64,000 nucleotides of DNA from Acinetobacter suaedae (GTDB taxonomy: Bacteria; Pseudomonadota; Gammaproteobacteria; Pseudomonadales; Moraxellaceae). Shown here piece after piece: positions 46,684-57,513 of the stretch (its first letter is position 1; each line of letters starts with the position of its first letter). The position numbers and the translations under genes are program-made. The stretch is from positions 3,100,001-3,164,000 of the forward strand of contig NZ_CP043909.1 of assembly GCF_008630915.1 (NCBI RefSeq). The letters are read 5' to 3'. A model generated the notes under the pieces. The model saw only the letters and a program-made list of their open reading frames with translations, searched no databases and was not told where the DNA came from.

Positions 46684-48267
46684 TCAACCTCGCTCAGGCT
46701 TTTCTTTAGCAACAATACGCACTTTTTCAATTTTGTGCCCATCCATCGTTACCACTTCAAATAAATATCCATCGGCTTCCACCGCTTCACCATTTTCAGG
46801 TAAGCGCCCTAGATGGAATAAAATATACCCGGATAATGTTGAGTATTCTTCACTCTCATCAACCAAATCTTTCGCCAACAAAAGTGAAACGTGTCGAATA
46901 TCCGTTGAGCCTTCCAATAAAAGTGAGCCATCTTCTAGACTTTCAGCCGCTGCCTCTAATTCATCTTCATCTGGGAACTCACCAGCAATCGCTTCAAGAA
47001 TATCAATCGGTGTTGCAATCCCCTCTATCGAACCGTATTCGTTGAGTACGATTGCCATTTGCAATGGTGCTTGACGCAATTGCTCCATGACCATGAGAAC
47101 TTGTGCATTTTCATGCACAATCACAGGTTCACGTAAATGTTTATCGAAATCAATTGCTCCTGTTTCAATATATTCATTTAACACTTTGTGAGTAAGTACA
47201 ACACCTTCAATATTGTCCAACTCACCACGGGCAATAATTAAACGCGAATGGGTCATTGCCATTAAACGTTCTTTTAATTCAGCTGGATCTGCATCGAGAT
47301 CCAACCACTCCAATTCTGGTCGTGGCGTCATCACCGATTTCACAGGGCGCTCAGACAAGCCTAATACACCTTGTACTAGAACGCTGTGATAAACACCCGT
47401 ATCTTCATCAAATACTTCATTGGCATAGGCCTGCGTTGCCAATACATCTTCGGTTTCTTTGTGTTGACTATCACTATTGATACCTTTATTGCCGAGCATT
47501 CGCAACACCGCAGAAGCAGTGCGATAACGCAAATCCGTGGTCGTTACCAATTTCTCTTGATTGCGTCGCATGGTTTGATTGACTGCCTCGACCAAAACCG
47601 AGAAGCCAATTGCGGCATATAAGTAACCTTTTGGAATATGGAATCCAAAGCCTTCTACAATCAATGAGAAACCAATCATCATCAAAAAGCCAAGACACAG
47701 AATCACAACCGTTGGATGTTTGTTTACAAAATCCATTAATGGTCGAGAGGCAATTAGCATAATCCCGATTGCAATGGTGACTGCAATCATCATTACCGAG
47801 AGATCTTTCACCATGCCCACAGCCGTAATCACGCTATCCAGTGAGAAAACTGCATCAAGCACGACGATCTGAACCACAACCACCCAGAACACAGCATGTA
47901 CAGGATTTTCCTGCCTTAAAGCCTGCTTACCTTCGATACGCTCATGGAGCTCCATAGTTCCTTTAAACAAAAGGAATGCTCCACCCAGTAATAAGATCAA
48001 ATCTCGCCCTGAAAAAGCATGATCGAAAATATGAAATAATGGTGCTGTTAAAGTGACCACCCAAGCAATGGACGCTAGCAAGACTAAGCGCATCAGTAAC
48101 GCAAGAATCAAACCTATTCTACGAGCTGCATTTCTTTGTTCTGGCGGTAATTTTTCAGCTAAAATTGCAATAAAAACAAGGTTATCAATACCCAATACAA
48201 TTTCAAGCACCACCAAAGTCGCCAAACCGACCCATGCTGCGGGATCAGACATCCATTCAAAAATCAT
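46684..48267 (-). CDS. TerC-family membrane protein with CBS and CorC/HlyC domains
   Basis: A 527-residue protein. The N-terminal half is a TerC-type transporter ([41 protein letters not shown]) with seven or more TMs. The C-terminal half has two CBS domains ([37 protein letters not shown]) and a CorC/HlyC domain ([20 protein letters not shown]). Similar to E. coli YegH/YoaE. TerC proteins are linked to Mn2+ export at the inner membrane; the role of this fusion is inferred. Confidence 0.88.
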   Translation of the reverse strand: MIFEWMSDPAAWVGLATLVVLEIVLGIDNLVFIAILAEKLPPEQRNAARRIGLILALLMRLVLLASIAWVVTLTAPLFHIFDHAFSGRDLILLLGGAFLLFKGTMELHERIEGKQALRQENPVHAVFWVVVVQIVVLDAVFSLDSVITAVGMVKDLSVMMIAVTIAIGIMLIASRPLMDFVNKHPTVVILCLGFLMMIGFSLIVEGFGFHIPKGYLYAAIGFSVLVEAVNQTMRRNQEKLVTTTDLRYRTASAVLRMLGNKGINSDSQHKETEDVLATQAYANEVFDEDTGVYHSVLVQGVLGLSERPVKSVMTPRPELEWLDLDADPAELKERLMAMTHSRLIIARGELDNIEGVVLTHKVLNEYIETGAIDFDKHLREPVIVHENAQVLMVMEQLRQAPLQMAIVLNEYGSIEGIATPIDILEAIAGEFPDEDELEAAAESLEDGSLLLEGSTDIRHVSLLLAKDLVDESEEYSTLSGYILFHLGRLPENGEAVEADGYLFEVVTMDGHKIEKVRIVAKEKPERG

Positions 48268-48595
48268 AGATGTGACTCCCCTACAGAATCATAAAGATCG
48301 GCATGGATTTGCTGATTTAAAAGGTTAGCATTGACAGCCAAAACATTTTTTTTAGAAATATAAAATATCAAAGCGGAGTGACAACAACCACTACTCATAG
48401 AAGTACATTTTTTACTTAACGGATTTTCAGTATAGGCAAGATCAAAATAAAATTCATCATTTTTTATAGGGATGTTTTTTCAATTCATTACTCAATCAAT
48501 TTCATACCTTTGTATGCGAAATGTGCATAAAACTGTCATATGCGTGATTTAAACTAGACAAGCACAATGAAAATGATAAGGTAAAAATAAACCAA
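48268..48595. other. Gene-free divergent region
   Basis: A 328-bp spacer between the TerC/CBS gene and the LOG gene, AT-rich, with nothing beyond the two promoter regions that I can identify. Confidence 0.55.
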
Positions 48596-49222
48596 ATGAA
48601 TAGTGTTCTAATAATGACTGAAAAGAAAACGATTATATCTACTCCCATAAAGACAACCCAACCCCTCATCGCGTTGTATTGCGGTTCCCGCACTGGTAAC
48701 AAACCTATTTATCGTGACACTGCGATTGAACTCGCTCAACATATTGCTAACCAGTCCTTCGGTATCGTTTATGGAGGAGCAAGTATTGGTCTTATGGGAC
48801 AAGTTGCAGATACTGTACTTGAACATGGTGGGGAAGTTGTTGGCGTTATTCCTGAATTTATGCTCGATTATGAAATTGCACATAACCAACTGACTGAATT
48901 ACATATTGTTCAAAGCATGCATGAACGTAAGGCTTTAATGGCTGAACGTGCTAGCGCGTTTATCGCCTTGCCCGGTGGCTTAGGCACCTTTGAGGAAATT
49001 TTAGAAATTGCTACGTGGGGACAATTAAACCAGCATCAAAAACCGATGATTATTTACAATGTAAATCGTTTTTATGATGCTTTAATTGCGCAGCTAGATC
49101 ATGCTGTTGAAGAGGGCTTCTTACCACCACAGCATCGTGCGAAAGTTATTATCTGTGAAAATCCTGAACAAATTTCAAATGTTATCAAGAACCTCAATGC
49201 ACCAACACACATTGAAGTTTAA
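48596..49222 (+). CDS. LOG-family protein (Rossmann-fold nucleotide phosphoribohydrolase-like)
   Basis: A 208-residue protein with the LOG signature PGGLGTFEEILEIATWGQL and the N-terminal LIALYCGSRTGNKP and GGASIGLMG. LOG enzymes hydrolyse cytokinin riboside 5'-monophosphates; in most bacteria they act more generally on nucleoside monophosphates. The start is uncertain (48596 or 48614). Confidence 0.85.
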   Translation: MNSVLIMTEKKTIISTPIKTTQPLIALYCGSRTGNKPIYRDTAIELAQHIANQSFGIVYGGASIGLMGQVADTVLEHGGEVVGVIPEFMLDYEIAHNQLTELHIVQSMHERKALMAERASAFIALPGGLGTFEEILEIATWGQLNQHQKPMIIYNVNRFYDALIAQLDHAVEEGFLPPQHRAKVIICENPEQISNVIKNLNAPTHIEV

Positions 49223-49233
49223 ACATCACCTAT

Positions 49234-49270
49234 AAAAAAAATGCGGATTAATCTAGATCCGCATTTTTAT
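49234..49270 (+). terminator. Terminator after the LOG gene
   Basis: ATGCGGAT / ATCCGCAT hairpin with an A-run before and T-run after. Confidence 0.85.
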
Positions 49271-49422
49271 GTCAACCGACTCTTCGAAGCTCATATCGTA
49301 CATCAGGCATTAAACTCGACTATATTGCATGATCTATTCAATGACAGATCTTTGACAGTTCTGGGCTTTATTTCCAATACAATTCCATTAAACTAAAGCA
49401 GATATTTCACACGTCACCACTC

Positions 49423-50811
49423 ATGACAACAACCACTCATCAAGCCGTACAGCCTGAATTTCGTTTATTGGTGCTATTGGTTTCTATCGGCTTTTTTATG
49501 CAGGCCTTGGATACCACGATTGTCAACACGGCGATTCCTGTGATGGCAATTCAGCTCAATGAAAATCCATTACAAATGCATGGGGTAATTGTTGCCTACG
49601 TCCTATCAGTTGCTGCTTTTATTCCATTAAGTGGATGGCTGGCAGACCGCTTTGGTATCCGCAATACTTATCTTACTGCTATGGTGATTTTTAGTCTGGC
49701 ATCACTCGGTTGTGGTCTGTCTCAGACCTTAGATCAACTCTTAATTTGTCGTGTTATTCAAGGGATAGGTGGTGCATTATTGATGCCCGTTGGACGCTTG
49801 GCTTTACTTAAAATTATTCCACGTAGCCAATTTCTTTCAGCGATGAGCTTAATGAGTCTGGCTGGTCTCATAGGTCCTTTGATGGGGCCAACTTTGGGTG
49901 GATGGTTAGTCGAAGTTGCCACGTGGCACTGGATTTTCCTCATTAACATCCCCATGGGCGTACTTGGGGTAATCATGGCGCTTAAAGTCATGCCAAATCA
50001 AAAAGAACCAACCGTCAAATCCTTTGATCTCGGTGGATTTATCTTATTGATGATTGCTATGGTGGGTCTGTCTCTTGGGATTGAGAATATCGCTGCGCCA
50101 CAATATTCTGGCTGGATCAGCATCACTCTACTGGTAATTGGATCTTTAGCAACGTTTGGCTATGCTTATCATGCACATAACCATCAGAATGCCTTGTTTC
50201 ATGGACGATTGTTCCGCCATAAAATTTTTTCAATTGGCATTTTAGGCAATTTCTTTGCGCGTTTAGGTAGCAATGCAATTCCTTTTATTTTGCCATTGAT
50301 GCTACAAGTCGCCTTTGGTTTTGAACCATTTATCACAGGTTTAATGATGATTCCTTTGGTGCTAGGATCATTATTCTCCAAACCGATTATTCGTCCAATT
50401 ATTCAACGTGTCGGTTATCGTCGGTTTTTACTGACCAATACCGTATTAGTGGGTTTATGTATCGCCAGTTTTTCACTGATGACTGCAGACACACCATTGT
50501 GGCTAAAAGTGTTGCATTTCTTTATCTTTGGGACGTTGAACTCTTTACAATTTGTCGGCATGAATACGCTGACTTTAAAAGATTTACCGCAGCATGATGC
50601 TAGTAGTGGCAATAGTTTCTTGTCGATGATCATGATGCTATCGATGAGTATCGGGGTCGCTCTGGCAGGAACATTGATCAACCTCTTTGGTCAATATTAT
50701 CCGACTGCCTCTGTGACAAATGCCTTCCATGCAGCCCTCATCGCATTAGGTTGTATTAACATTATCACTGCGATGGTATTTTGGCAGATTCCTAAAGAAG
50801 TTGCTGACTAA
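49423..50811 (+). CDS. mdtD: MdtD-like MFS exporter (DHA2 family)
   Basis: A 462-residue major facilitator protein very similar in layout to E. coli MdtD: QALDTTIVNTAIPVMA (DHA2 motif), PLSGWLADRFGIRNT (motif A), PVGRLALLKIIPR, GPTLGGWLVEVATWHWIFLI and TLKDLPQHDASSGNSFLSMI. About 14 TM segments expected. A drug or metabolite exporter by family; substrate unknown. No mdtABC or baeSR neighbours, so the name is by similarity only. Confidence 0.85.
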   Translation: MTTTTHQAVQPEFRLLVLLVSIGFFMQALDTTIVNTAIPVMAIQLNENPLQMHGVIVAYVLSVAAFIPLSGWLADRFGIRNTYLTAMVIFSLASLGCGLSQTLDQLLICRVIQGIGGALLMPVGRLALLKIIPRSQFLSAMSLMSLAGLIGPLMGPTLGGWLVEVATWHWIFLINIPMGVLGVIMALKVMPNQKEPTVKSFDLGGFILLMIAMVGLSLGIENIAAPQYSGWISITLLVIGSLATFGYAYHAHNHQNALFHGRLFRHKIFSIGILGNFFARLGSNAIPFILPLMLQVAFGFEPFITGLMMIPLVLGSLFSKPIIRPIIQRVGYRRFLLTNTVLVGLCIASFSLMTADTPLWLKVLHFFIFGTLNSLQFVGMNTLTLKDLPQHDASSGNSFLSMIMMLSMSIGVALAGTLINLFGQYYPTASVTNAFHAALIALGCINIITAMVFWQIPKEVAD

Positions 50812-50916
50812 AATAATGCTTTGCTGAGTGAGCCAAAATAAAGCCAAAATGCAACAATCAATCTATAATCGATATTTCTACTTAGCTCATCGCGGGCTTA
50901 TAACGTTAAAGACAAT

Positions 50917-51678
50917 ATGGCAAAGAAAGCTGCGAAACATCCACATGCTCAACATTATCCAACTTATGTCAGTATCGGTTTGGCTGTCATATTGGGGGTA
51001 CTGAGCTATTTCGGTTTGTTTTACCAGCAAAAAGCTTCAGCGCAAGACTATGCTATTCGTGGTTTTGATGTATCACATCATCAAGGTGAAATTAACTGGA
51101 AAAAGATCTCTCCGCTGCAATATCAATTTGTATATGTAAAAGCAACTGAAGGCGGTGATTTTAAAGATCGAAAATTTCAGGACAACTGGCTTAAAGCACG
51201 AGAGCAAGGTCTTCATGTTGGTGCATATCATTTCTATCGTTTATGCCGTGATGGCAAGGTACAAGCAGAAAATTTTATTGCGACTGTCCCGAACAAAGTG
51301 GATGCTCTCCCCCCCGTCATTGATTTGGAATATGACAGCAACTGTATTAATACCTATACCAAAGAGCAGCTACTCAAAGAAATTCAGATCATGCATGATC
51401 AGTTGCATCAACATTATGGCAAACAGCCAATTTTCTATATTTCGAAGAACTTTTATCATATCGTATTGATGGGAAGCTTTAATGACACACCATTGTGGGT
51501 ACGTGATTACGAGGCTAAGCCCGAATTAAAAGACGGCCGAAAATGGTTATTTTGGCAACATAGCCAAACAGGAAAAATTGACGGAATTCCTAAAGCTGTC
51601 GACTTAAATGTTTACGCAGAGTCACCACAGCAGTGGCGTGTTTTTCTAGAAAAACAAGGCATCCTCGATGGTAAATGA
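50917..51678 (+). CDS. Glycoside hydrolase family 25 lysozyme-like protein
   Basis: A 253-residue protein with one N-terminal TM anchor ([19 protein letters not shown]) and a GH25 muramidase domain: [55 protein letters not shown] (catalytic Asp/Glu) and a C-terminal VDLNVY. It would cut peptidoglycan in the periplasm. It overlaps dinB by 11 nt, an odd but consistent coupling. Confidence 0.88.
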   Translation: MAKKAAKHPHAQHYPTYVSIGLAVILGVLSYFGLFYQQKASAQDYAIRGFDVSHHQGEINWKKISPLQYQFVYVKATEGGDFKDRKFQDNWLKAREQGLHVGAYHFYRLCRDGKVQAENFIATVPNKVDALPPVIDLEYDSNCINTYTKEQLLKEIQIMHDQLHQHYGKQPIFYISKNFYHIVLMGSFNDTPLWVRDYEAKPELKDGRKWLFWQHSQTGKIDGIPKAVDLNVYAESPQQWRVFLEKQGILDGK

Positions 51679-52735
51679 AATACGTAAAATCATTCACATC
51701 GACATGGATGCCTTTTTTGCTTCAGTCGAACTTCTAGATCGACCAGATCTTAAAGATCTGCCTGTGGTGATTTCTTCTCATCACCCTCGTGCAGTGATTG
51801 CCGCAGCGTCCTACCCCGCCCGTGTGTTTGGCTTACGCTCTGCCATGTCGATGGGGCAAGCCAAAAAACTATGCCCACAAGTGATTGTGATTGAACCTAA
51901 CTTTGAAAAATACCGAAAAGTTTCAGCACAAATTCATCAAATTTTTCAGCAATATACGTCCATCATTGAACCCTTGTCGTTAGATGAAGCCTATCTGGAT
52001 GTGACAGAGAATCTAAAGAATATACCGAGTGCAACTGAAGTTGCGACACAAATTCGTGCAGATATTTTTGCAGCAACAGGGCTAACAGCTTCTGCAGGAG
52101 TGGCACCGAATAAATTTTTGGCCAAGATTGCCTCCGATTGGAATAAACCAAATGGTTTATTTGTAATTAAACCTCATCAAATCCAACATTTCATACAAGA
52201 CTTGGCACTAAAGAAAATCCCTGGTGTTGGCAAAGTCACCTATGAAAAATTAAATCAATTAAACTTGCACACCTTAGGCGACCTACAAAAAATAGAAGAA
52301 AATGTACTCATTCATCATTTTGGTAAATACGGCAAACAACTGTACTTATATGCTCAAGGTATTGATCATCGTCCTGTCAAAGCAGAGCGTGAGCGGCAAC
52401 AAATCTCGAAAGAAATTACCTTTGATGATGACTATACACTCGCTGAATGCAATCATGCTTGGCAACCTCTAGCTGAACAAGTTTGGCGTAGTTTAGAAAG
52501 AAAACAACTGACAGCTCGTGGCGTTAACGTCAAACTGAAACTCAAAAACTTCCAAACCCTACAGCATAGTAAAAGTTTTAAACTCCCACTTCGCTCGCAA
52601 CAAGATTTAGAGCAAGTGGTTTTACAACTGCTCAATGAAATGCACATTGATCCAAGCTTTCAATTTCGCCTCGTCGGCGTTGGTGTTTATCAACTGCAAG
52701 CTCTACAGCAAGAATCACAACTTTCCCTATGGTAA
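51668..52735 (+). CDS. dinB: DNA polymerase IV (Y family)
   Basis: Error-prone translesion polymerase, 355 residues. Palm motifs [14 protein letters not shown] (metal Asp) and [13 protein letters not shown] (second metal residues), fingers [14 protein letters not shown], thumb [14 protein letters not shown] and a little-finger domain follow. The C-terminus lacks an obvious beta-clamp peptide except the final QESQLSLW (QLSLW, a good clamp-binding motif). No LexA box was seen upstream; the gene starts inside the lysozyme gene. Confidence 0.93.
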   Translation: MVNEIRKIIHIDMDAFFASVELLDRPDLKDLPVVISSHHPRAVIAAASYPARVFGLRSAMSMGQAKKLCPQVIVIEPNFEKYRKVSAQIHQIFQQYTSIIEPLSLDEAYLDVTENLKNIPSATEVATQIRADIFAATGLTASAGVAPNKFLAKIASDWNKPNGLFVIKPHQIQHFIQDLALKKIPGVGKVTYEKLNQLNLHTLGDLQKIEENVLIHHFGKYGKQLYLYAQGIDHRPVKAERERQQISKEITFDDDYTLAECNHAWQPLAEQVWRSLERKQLTARGVNVKLKLKNFQTLQHSKSFKLPLRSQQDLEQVVLQLLNEMHIDPSFQFRLVGVGVYQLQALQQESQLSLW

Positions 52736-53133
52736 TGTTGTTTTTTTATACAACAGTAAGATTTTAGCTCAAATTTATGTTTGCTTTTTATGCAGTTTTC
52801 AGTACTCTAAGCAACGCAGTAACATTATCCATGTTATTTGCTTTGCTAAAGAAATCCTCGCTTTTAGCATTTGCTCCTGTGGTTGGCGTGACGATCAAAT
52901 CCGAATATTACAGGGCACTTTAGCTGTCTTCTCAAAAGCCTCTCATCTGTTCAGTTTTTCAAAACAATAATTTCCGCGATAACTTGTTTCTTGTCATGCC
53001 GCATGACTTTATTCAACAACCTAATTTAATGGAAATAGAAACTTTTTTAGCTTGATTTATACAAAATTACACTGTGCTCAGAATGCTTCAAGTACAATCT
53101 TATTGATACAGTTTTTAATTAGGTAGTTTCACT
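52736..53133. other. Gene-free spacer after dinB
   Basis: About 398 bp with no credible gene; the open frame across it starts inside dinB and has the composition of non-coding sequence. The last 100 bp hold the promoter of the RidA gene. Confidence 0.55.
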
Positions 53134-53496
53134 ATGTCTGTGCAACGATTGCATGTTACATCACGTTTTTGCGAAGTCGCAATTTCAGGAAATCTCGTTC
53201 ATTTAGCTGGCCAACTGGCAGATGATACCAGCGTTGATGTGAGCGCACAGACTCAACAAACCTTAGACAATATTGATCGGTTACTGGCAGAAGCAGGCAC
53301 AGATAAAACTCATATCTTGTCTGTATTGATTTTCTTGAAAGACATTGAAAAAGACTATGCAGCAATGAATGCGGTGTGGGACGCATGGATTGCTGAGGGA
53401 CATCCCCCAGCACGTACCTGTGTTGAATCTAAACTCTATGCACCTGATGTTTTAGTCGAAATGACTGTAACAGCTGTACGACCTGATGCCCATTAA
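53134..53496 (+). CDS. RidA-family imine/enamine deaminase
   Basis: A 120-residue YjgF/RidA-family protein: HLAGQLADDTSVD, QTQQTLDNIDRLLAEAGTDK and the substrate-binding ARTCVES with the conserved Arg. Subfamily is not the archetypal RidA of branched-chain amino acid metabolism (it lacks the leading segment), so the exact substrate is unknown. Confidence 0.87.
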   Translation: MSVQRLHVTSRFCEVAISGNLVHLAGQLADDTSVDVSAQTQQTLDNIDRLLAEAGTDKTHILSVLIFLKDIEKDYAAMNAVWDAWIAEGHPPARTCVESKLYAPDVLVEMTVTAVRPDAH

Positions 53497-54023
53497 GATT
53501 TTGCCGCAAGCACATTATATTTCATCATCCGATCGGTATGAGGCATGGCAGTAAATGTGCTAGTCGATGAAACCATTGGATCAAATAAATCAGGTAACAA
53601 ATCTTCTCGCAACTCTTGCTCAGTTGGAATACTGCTATAACGCAATACGCGATATCCAGCCAACTCTAACAAGCTATCTTGATAATGTTTTAAATGCAGA
53701 CGATTCACATAAGATTCGTCTGCAATCTCAATAATTGCCAAAACTTGTAGTTGTTGATCCAATACTACAAAATCAGCAACTAAGCCCTGATATTTGCGTC
53801 GTGTATGTGCAAATTTAGTCGTCAACAATGCATCAAAAGAAACATGTGCAAGCACAGTATGACGATGCAACACTGCCTGCAAACGCATCAAAGTAATTTG
53901 TTCAGCAATATTTAATATACCGCGTCGCTTTAATGGACTGTCTTGACGCCGATTTTGATGTAAACGTCGAAGTGCAAGTGCTGTAATGAGCAGCAAACCA
54001 ATAATGGTTATGAAATAATACAT
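53493..54023 (-). CDS. DUF2726-type protein
   Basis: A 176-residue protein: an N-terminal TM anchor (MYYFITIIGLLLITALAL), then a restriction-endonuclease-like DUF2726 domain with HVSFDALLTTKF, VADFVVLDQQLQVLAIIEIAD and a final AGYRVLRYSS. The pattern D...IEI-D resembles the nuclease fold, but activity is unknown. Converges on the RidA gene with 4-nt overlap. Confidence 0.75.
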   Translation of the reverse strand: MYYFITIIGLLLITALALRRLHQNRRQDSPLKRRGILNIAEQITLMRLQAVLHRHTVLAHVSFDALLTTKFAHTRRKYQGLVADFVVLDQQLQVLAIIEIADESYVNRLHLKHYQDSLLELAGYRVLRYSSIPTEQELREDLLPDLFDPMVSSTSTFTAMPHTDRMMKYNVLAAKS

Positions 54024-54290
54024 TTCTAACTAATCCCTTTAGATTTTTTATAATCATTTTTTGGCTTTATGCCAATTTTTTAATCAATAACAAACGATAG
54101 TAAAGTTATTTCAACAGCGTAAACTTAAATTTTTTAATCGTTTTATACTAGGCGACCAAAGTCGTAAAAGCTTACCCTAGCTCTACTTATAATCAGCATA
54201 CACTGAATATTCAAGTCAATATTGTCAGTATATGTTTCTATAAATTATAGTTTTGAAATTGAACTGCGACACAATTATCACTTTTTAATA
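54024..54290. other. AT-rich spacer
   Basis: About 270 bp with no gene, holding the promoter of the DUF2726 gene; nothing else seen. The following hairpin belongs to the YgiQ gene. Confidence 0.5.
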
Positions 54291-54321
54291 AAAAGAGGAC
54301 ATCGTTTTGGATGTCCTCTTC
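54291..54321 (-). terminator. Terminator after the YgiQ gene
   Basis: GAGGACATC / GATGTCCTC hairpin with an A-run on the left, functioning as a T-run for the minus strand. Confidence 0.75.
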
Positions 54322-54341
54322 TCTTCATTTGAGCACCGTAA

Positions 54342-56726
54342 TTAACGATGCGCTTTTACTTTCGATTTTGGTTTACCCGAAAAAGGTCTTTTCTCACCAG
54401 TTTCACGTGGTGGCAAACCAGTGTGCTGAGTCAACACCTGTCCTTTTTGTGGACGTTTTTGACCAGAATGAGACTTTGGACGAGATGATTGACCACGTTT
54501 AGCAGAATCTCCAGCAACACTCGAGTTTTTCTTACGCGCAGACTTATATTCACCTTCAGCCGTGCCTTGTGGCTGATAGGTTGGAATCAAATGTTGTTTC
54601 GAATTACCAATTAAATCTGAACGACCCATTTCTTTCAATGCTTCACGTAATAAAGGCCAGTTATTTGGATCATGGTAACGCAAGAAGGCTTTATGCAAAC
54701 GACGACGTTTTTCACCTTTCACGATATCGACATTTTCGGTATAACGCGCCACTTTAGACAATGGATTCTTGCCTGAATAATACATGGTGGTCGCAGTTGC
54801 CATTGGCGATGGATAGAAGGTTTGTACCTGATCGGCACGGAAACCATTCTTTTTCAGCCAAATCGCCAAGTTCATCATGTCGTAATCCGTTGTACCCGGA
54901 TGCGCAGCAATGAAGTAAGGAATTAAATATTGCTCCTTCCCTGCTTCCTTACTAAAACGCTCGAACATTTGTTTGAAGCGGTCGTAAGTTCCGATCCCTG
55001 GTTTCATCATCTTGGATAATGGACCATGTTCGGTATGCTCAGGTGCAATTTTTAGATAACCACCAACATGATGCTGTACCAACTCTTTGACATATTCAGG
55101 GTTTAACACAGCAAGGTCATAACGAAGACCTGAACCGATCAAAATCTTCTTCACACCTTTGATTTCACGTGCTTTACGATAAAGCTGAACCAATGGCGCA
55201 TGATCAGTATGTAAGTTTTGACAAACACCTGGATAAACACAAGACGGTTTACGGCAGTTCTTCTCGATTTCAGGGTCGTTACAATGCAAACGATACATGT
55301 TTGCTGTTGGACCACCTAAGTCGGAGATAATACCAGTGAAGTTGGGCGCAGTATCACGAATCTTTTCAATTTCACGTAAGATAGAATCTTCTGAACGGTT
55401 TTGAATGATACGACCTTCATGTTCAGTGATCGAACAGAAAGTACAACCACCAAAACAACCACGCATGATATTCACAGAGAATTTGATCATATCAAATGCA
55501 GGGAAACGCGCATTGCCATAAGCTGGATGTGGTAAACGTGCATAAGGTAAATCAAAGACATAATCCATTTCTTCCGTTGTTAACGGAATTGGTGGTGGAT
55601 TAATCCAAACATCACGTTCACCATGACGTTGTACCAATGCACGAGCATTTCCCGGATTGGTTTCCAGATGCAAAATACGGTTGGCATGCGCATAAAGCAC
55701 TTGATCATTGGCTACTTCTTCAAAAGAAGGCAAACGAATCACAGCGAGTTCACGTGGCGGTAATTTATGTTTAATTGCTTTGGATGGTGCAGGTTTTAAC
55801 TGTACGATCTGCGTATCTGGATCAAGTTGATCACCTTCACGAACGATTGGATTGGTCACAATTTCTTTTTGGAAGTTTTGATATTGTGCGAGTGAGTTGC
55901 CTTTTTCTTTTTCAACTTCACAGCCATCAATATCTTCAGTCATGACATAAGGATTGATAATTGGATCAACACGACCAATGCTATCCACGTCATTACTTGC
56001 GATTTCAACGAATTGTGCTTTCGATGCTTTATTGTGTTTATTAATAATAAATGCGGTACCACGAACATCGGTAATTTCGTGGATTTTTTCACCCTTAGCT
56101 AAACGGTGCATCACATCAATAATGGCACGCTCACCATTACCATACATTAATAAATCGGCTTTAGAATCCATCAAGATTGAGCGGCGAACTTTATCTGACC
56201 AATAATCATAATGAGCAATACGACGTAGGCTACCTTCAATCCCACCGAGCAATACTGGCACATCAGGAAAAGCCTCACGGCAACGCTGACAATACACCGT
56301 GGCAGCACGATCTGGACGTTTATTCGGTTCATTATTTGGCGAATAAGCATCATCTGAACGAATTTTACGATCTGCCGTATAACGGTTAATCATCGAATCC
56401 ATATTGCCTGCGGTTACACCCCAAGCAATAGTCGGTTTCCCTAAAACACGGAAACTTTCAACATTGGTCCAATCAGGTTGAGCAATGATCCCCACACGGA
56501 AACCCTGTGCCTCAAGCACACGACCAATCACGCCCGATACAAATGAAGGATGATCAATATAAGCATCACCACAAACTAAAATAAAGTCACAGGCATCCCA
56601 GCCGAGTAAGTCCATTTCTTCTCGTGACATCGGTAAAAATGGTGCAGGTTCAAAACACGACGCCCAATATTTGTCGTAATCAAACAGCGCTTTTGGCGCA
56701 GTTTGCTTGGTATAGGCAGTAGACAT
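54342..56726 (-). CDS. YgiQ-family radical SAM protein
   Basis: A 794-residue protein: N-terminal B12-binding-like region ([19 protein letters not shown]), central radical SAM core with the CxxxCxxC cluster site [15 protein letters not shown], and a second Cys set ([13 protein letters not shown]). The C-terminal 80 residues are a basic, disordered tail rich in Lys/Arg/Ser. Function of YgiQ is unknown. Monocistronic. Confidence 0.9.
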   Translation of the reverse strand: MSTAYTKQTAPKALFDYDKYWASCFEPAPFLPMSREEMDLLGWDACDFILVCGDAYIDHPSFVSGVIGRVLEAQGFRVGIIAQPDWTNVESFRVLGKPTIAWGVTAGNMDSMINRYTADRKIRSDDAYSPNNEPNKRPDRAATVYCQRCREAFPDVPVLLGGIEGSLRRIAHYDYWSDKVRRSILMDSKADLLMYGNGERAIIDVMHRLAKGEKIHEITDVRGTAFIINKHNKASKAQFVEIASNDVDSIGRVDPIINPYVMTEDIDGCEVEKEKGNSLAQYQNFQKEIVTNPIVREGDQLDPDTQIVQLKPAPSKAIKHKLPPRELAVIRLPSFEEVANDQVLYAHANRILHLETNPGNARALVQRHGERDVWINPPPIPLTTEEMDYVFDLPYARLPHPAYGNARFPAFDMIKFSVNIMRGCFGGCTFCSITEHEGRIIQNRSEDSILREIEKIRDTAPNFTGIISDLGGPTANMYRLHCNDPEIEKNCRKPSCVYPGVCQNLHTDHAPLVQLYRKAREIKGVKKILIGSGLRYDLAVLNPEYVKELVQHHVGGYLKIAPEHTEHGPLSKMMKPGIGTYDRFKQMFERFSKEAGKEQYLIPYFIAAHPGTTDYDMMNLAIWLKKNGFRADQVQTFYPSPMATATTMYYSGKNPLSKVARYTENVDIVKGEKRRRLHKAFLRYHDPNNWPLLREALKEMGRSDLIGNSKQHLIPTYQPQGTAEGEYKSARKKNSSVAGDSAKRGQSSRPKSHSGQKRPQKGQVLTQHTGLPPRETGEKRPFSGKPKSKVKAHR

Positions 56727-56893
56727 GGCTTGCGAATCTCGGCTAGCTGAAATGCTGGGATAGCATCAAAGATGAAAGCCGATCATTTTAACATGAATTT
56801 CATTCATTTTTATAGATTAAAAAATAAACAAAAGCATTTCCTCAAAAAGAATTTGTAACTATTCGAGGAAATACACATATAAAGCGTTGATAA

Positions 56894-57403
56894 TTATTCG
56901 TCTTCGTTCAAGAAACCTTCCTTAATTTCTACAGGTAAGTCTTGATGCCACCATACGTAAATAGAAGCTTTAATTTCTTCATCTTCATCAGGGTCATTAT
57001 AAGGTTCATCATCTTCACGAATAAGTTCATCACCATCAAATTTGAACCAAAACTCCCATGGATCATCATCTCCACAACCCCAAGCTTGTGCATGAATATC
57101 AGGTAATAAGCCTTTTAAAAATAATAGAATATTCTCAATATTTTCATCGCCATTTGAACCATGTGTAAACTCTAGAACGGCATAACCCACAATATAATCT
57201 AAGTGCTCTGGATCTAAATCGTATTGAATTGAATCAATCTGATCTAATAAAGCTTGCGTTAGTTCCGTACCGTCAGCATTAATCTCTAGTGCAGCTTCTA
57301 GAAACTTTTCTGCACTCCCTGCATGATCTTTAAATAATGATTCTAATAGCCCCATTACTTTGGTATCAGGATGCTTATAGTAAACGCGACTGTGCAGTTC
57401 CAT
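56894..57403 (-). CDS. Acidic hypothetical protein
   Basis: A 169-residue, strongly acidic soluble protein (EDDEPYNDPDEDEEIK near the C-terminus). GGGGAAAA lies just before ATG 57403, which I choose over the frame back to 57448. No family recognised; the Trp-rich HAQAWGCGDDDPWEFWFKFD motif is distinctive. Confidence 0.65.
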   Translation of the reverse strand: MELHSRVYYKHPDTKVMGLLESLFKDHAGSAEKFLEAALEINADGTELTQALLDQIDSIQYDLDPEHLDYIVGYAVLEFTHGSNGDENIENILLFLKGLLPDIHAQAWGCGDDDPWEFWFKFDGDELIREDDEPYNDPDEDEEIKASIYVWWHQDLPVEIKEGFLNEDE

Positions 57404-57513
57404 CTTATTTTCCCCAATTTTAATATCAAAATTATGCCAACATGACATAGGCTTAACTTACTAAATTTCAAAAACTTTTATCAAGTTGGTGCGACTATAG
57501 TTGTCGTTTTATT

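Noticed and set aside
52635..52970. 111-residue open frame after dinB
   Set aside because: It starts within dinB in another frame, is Cys/Phe-rich without protein-like composition, and has no ribosome site.
54342..54600. Low-complexity tail of YgiQ as a frameshift
   Set aside because: The frame is continuous and basic disordered C-termini are usual in this family.
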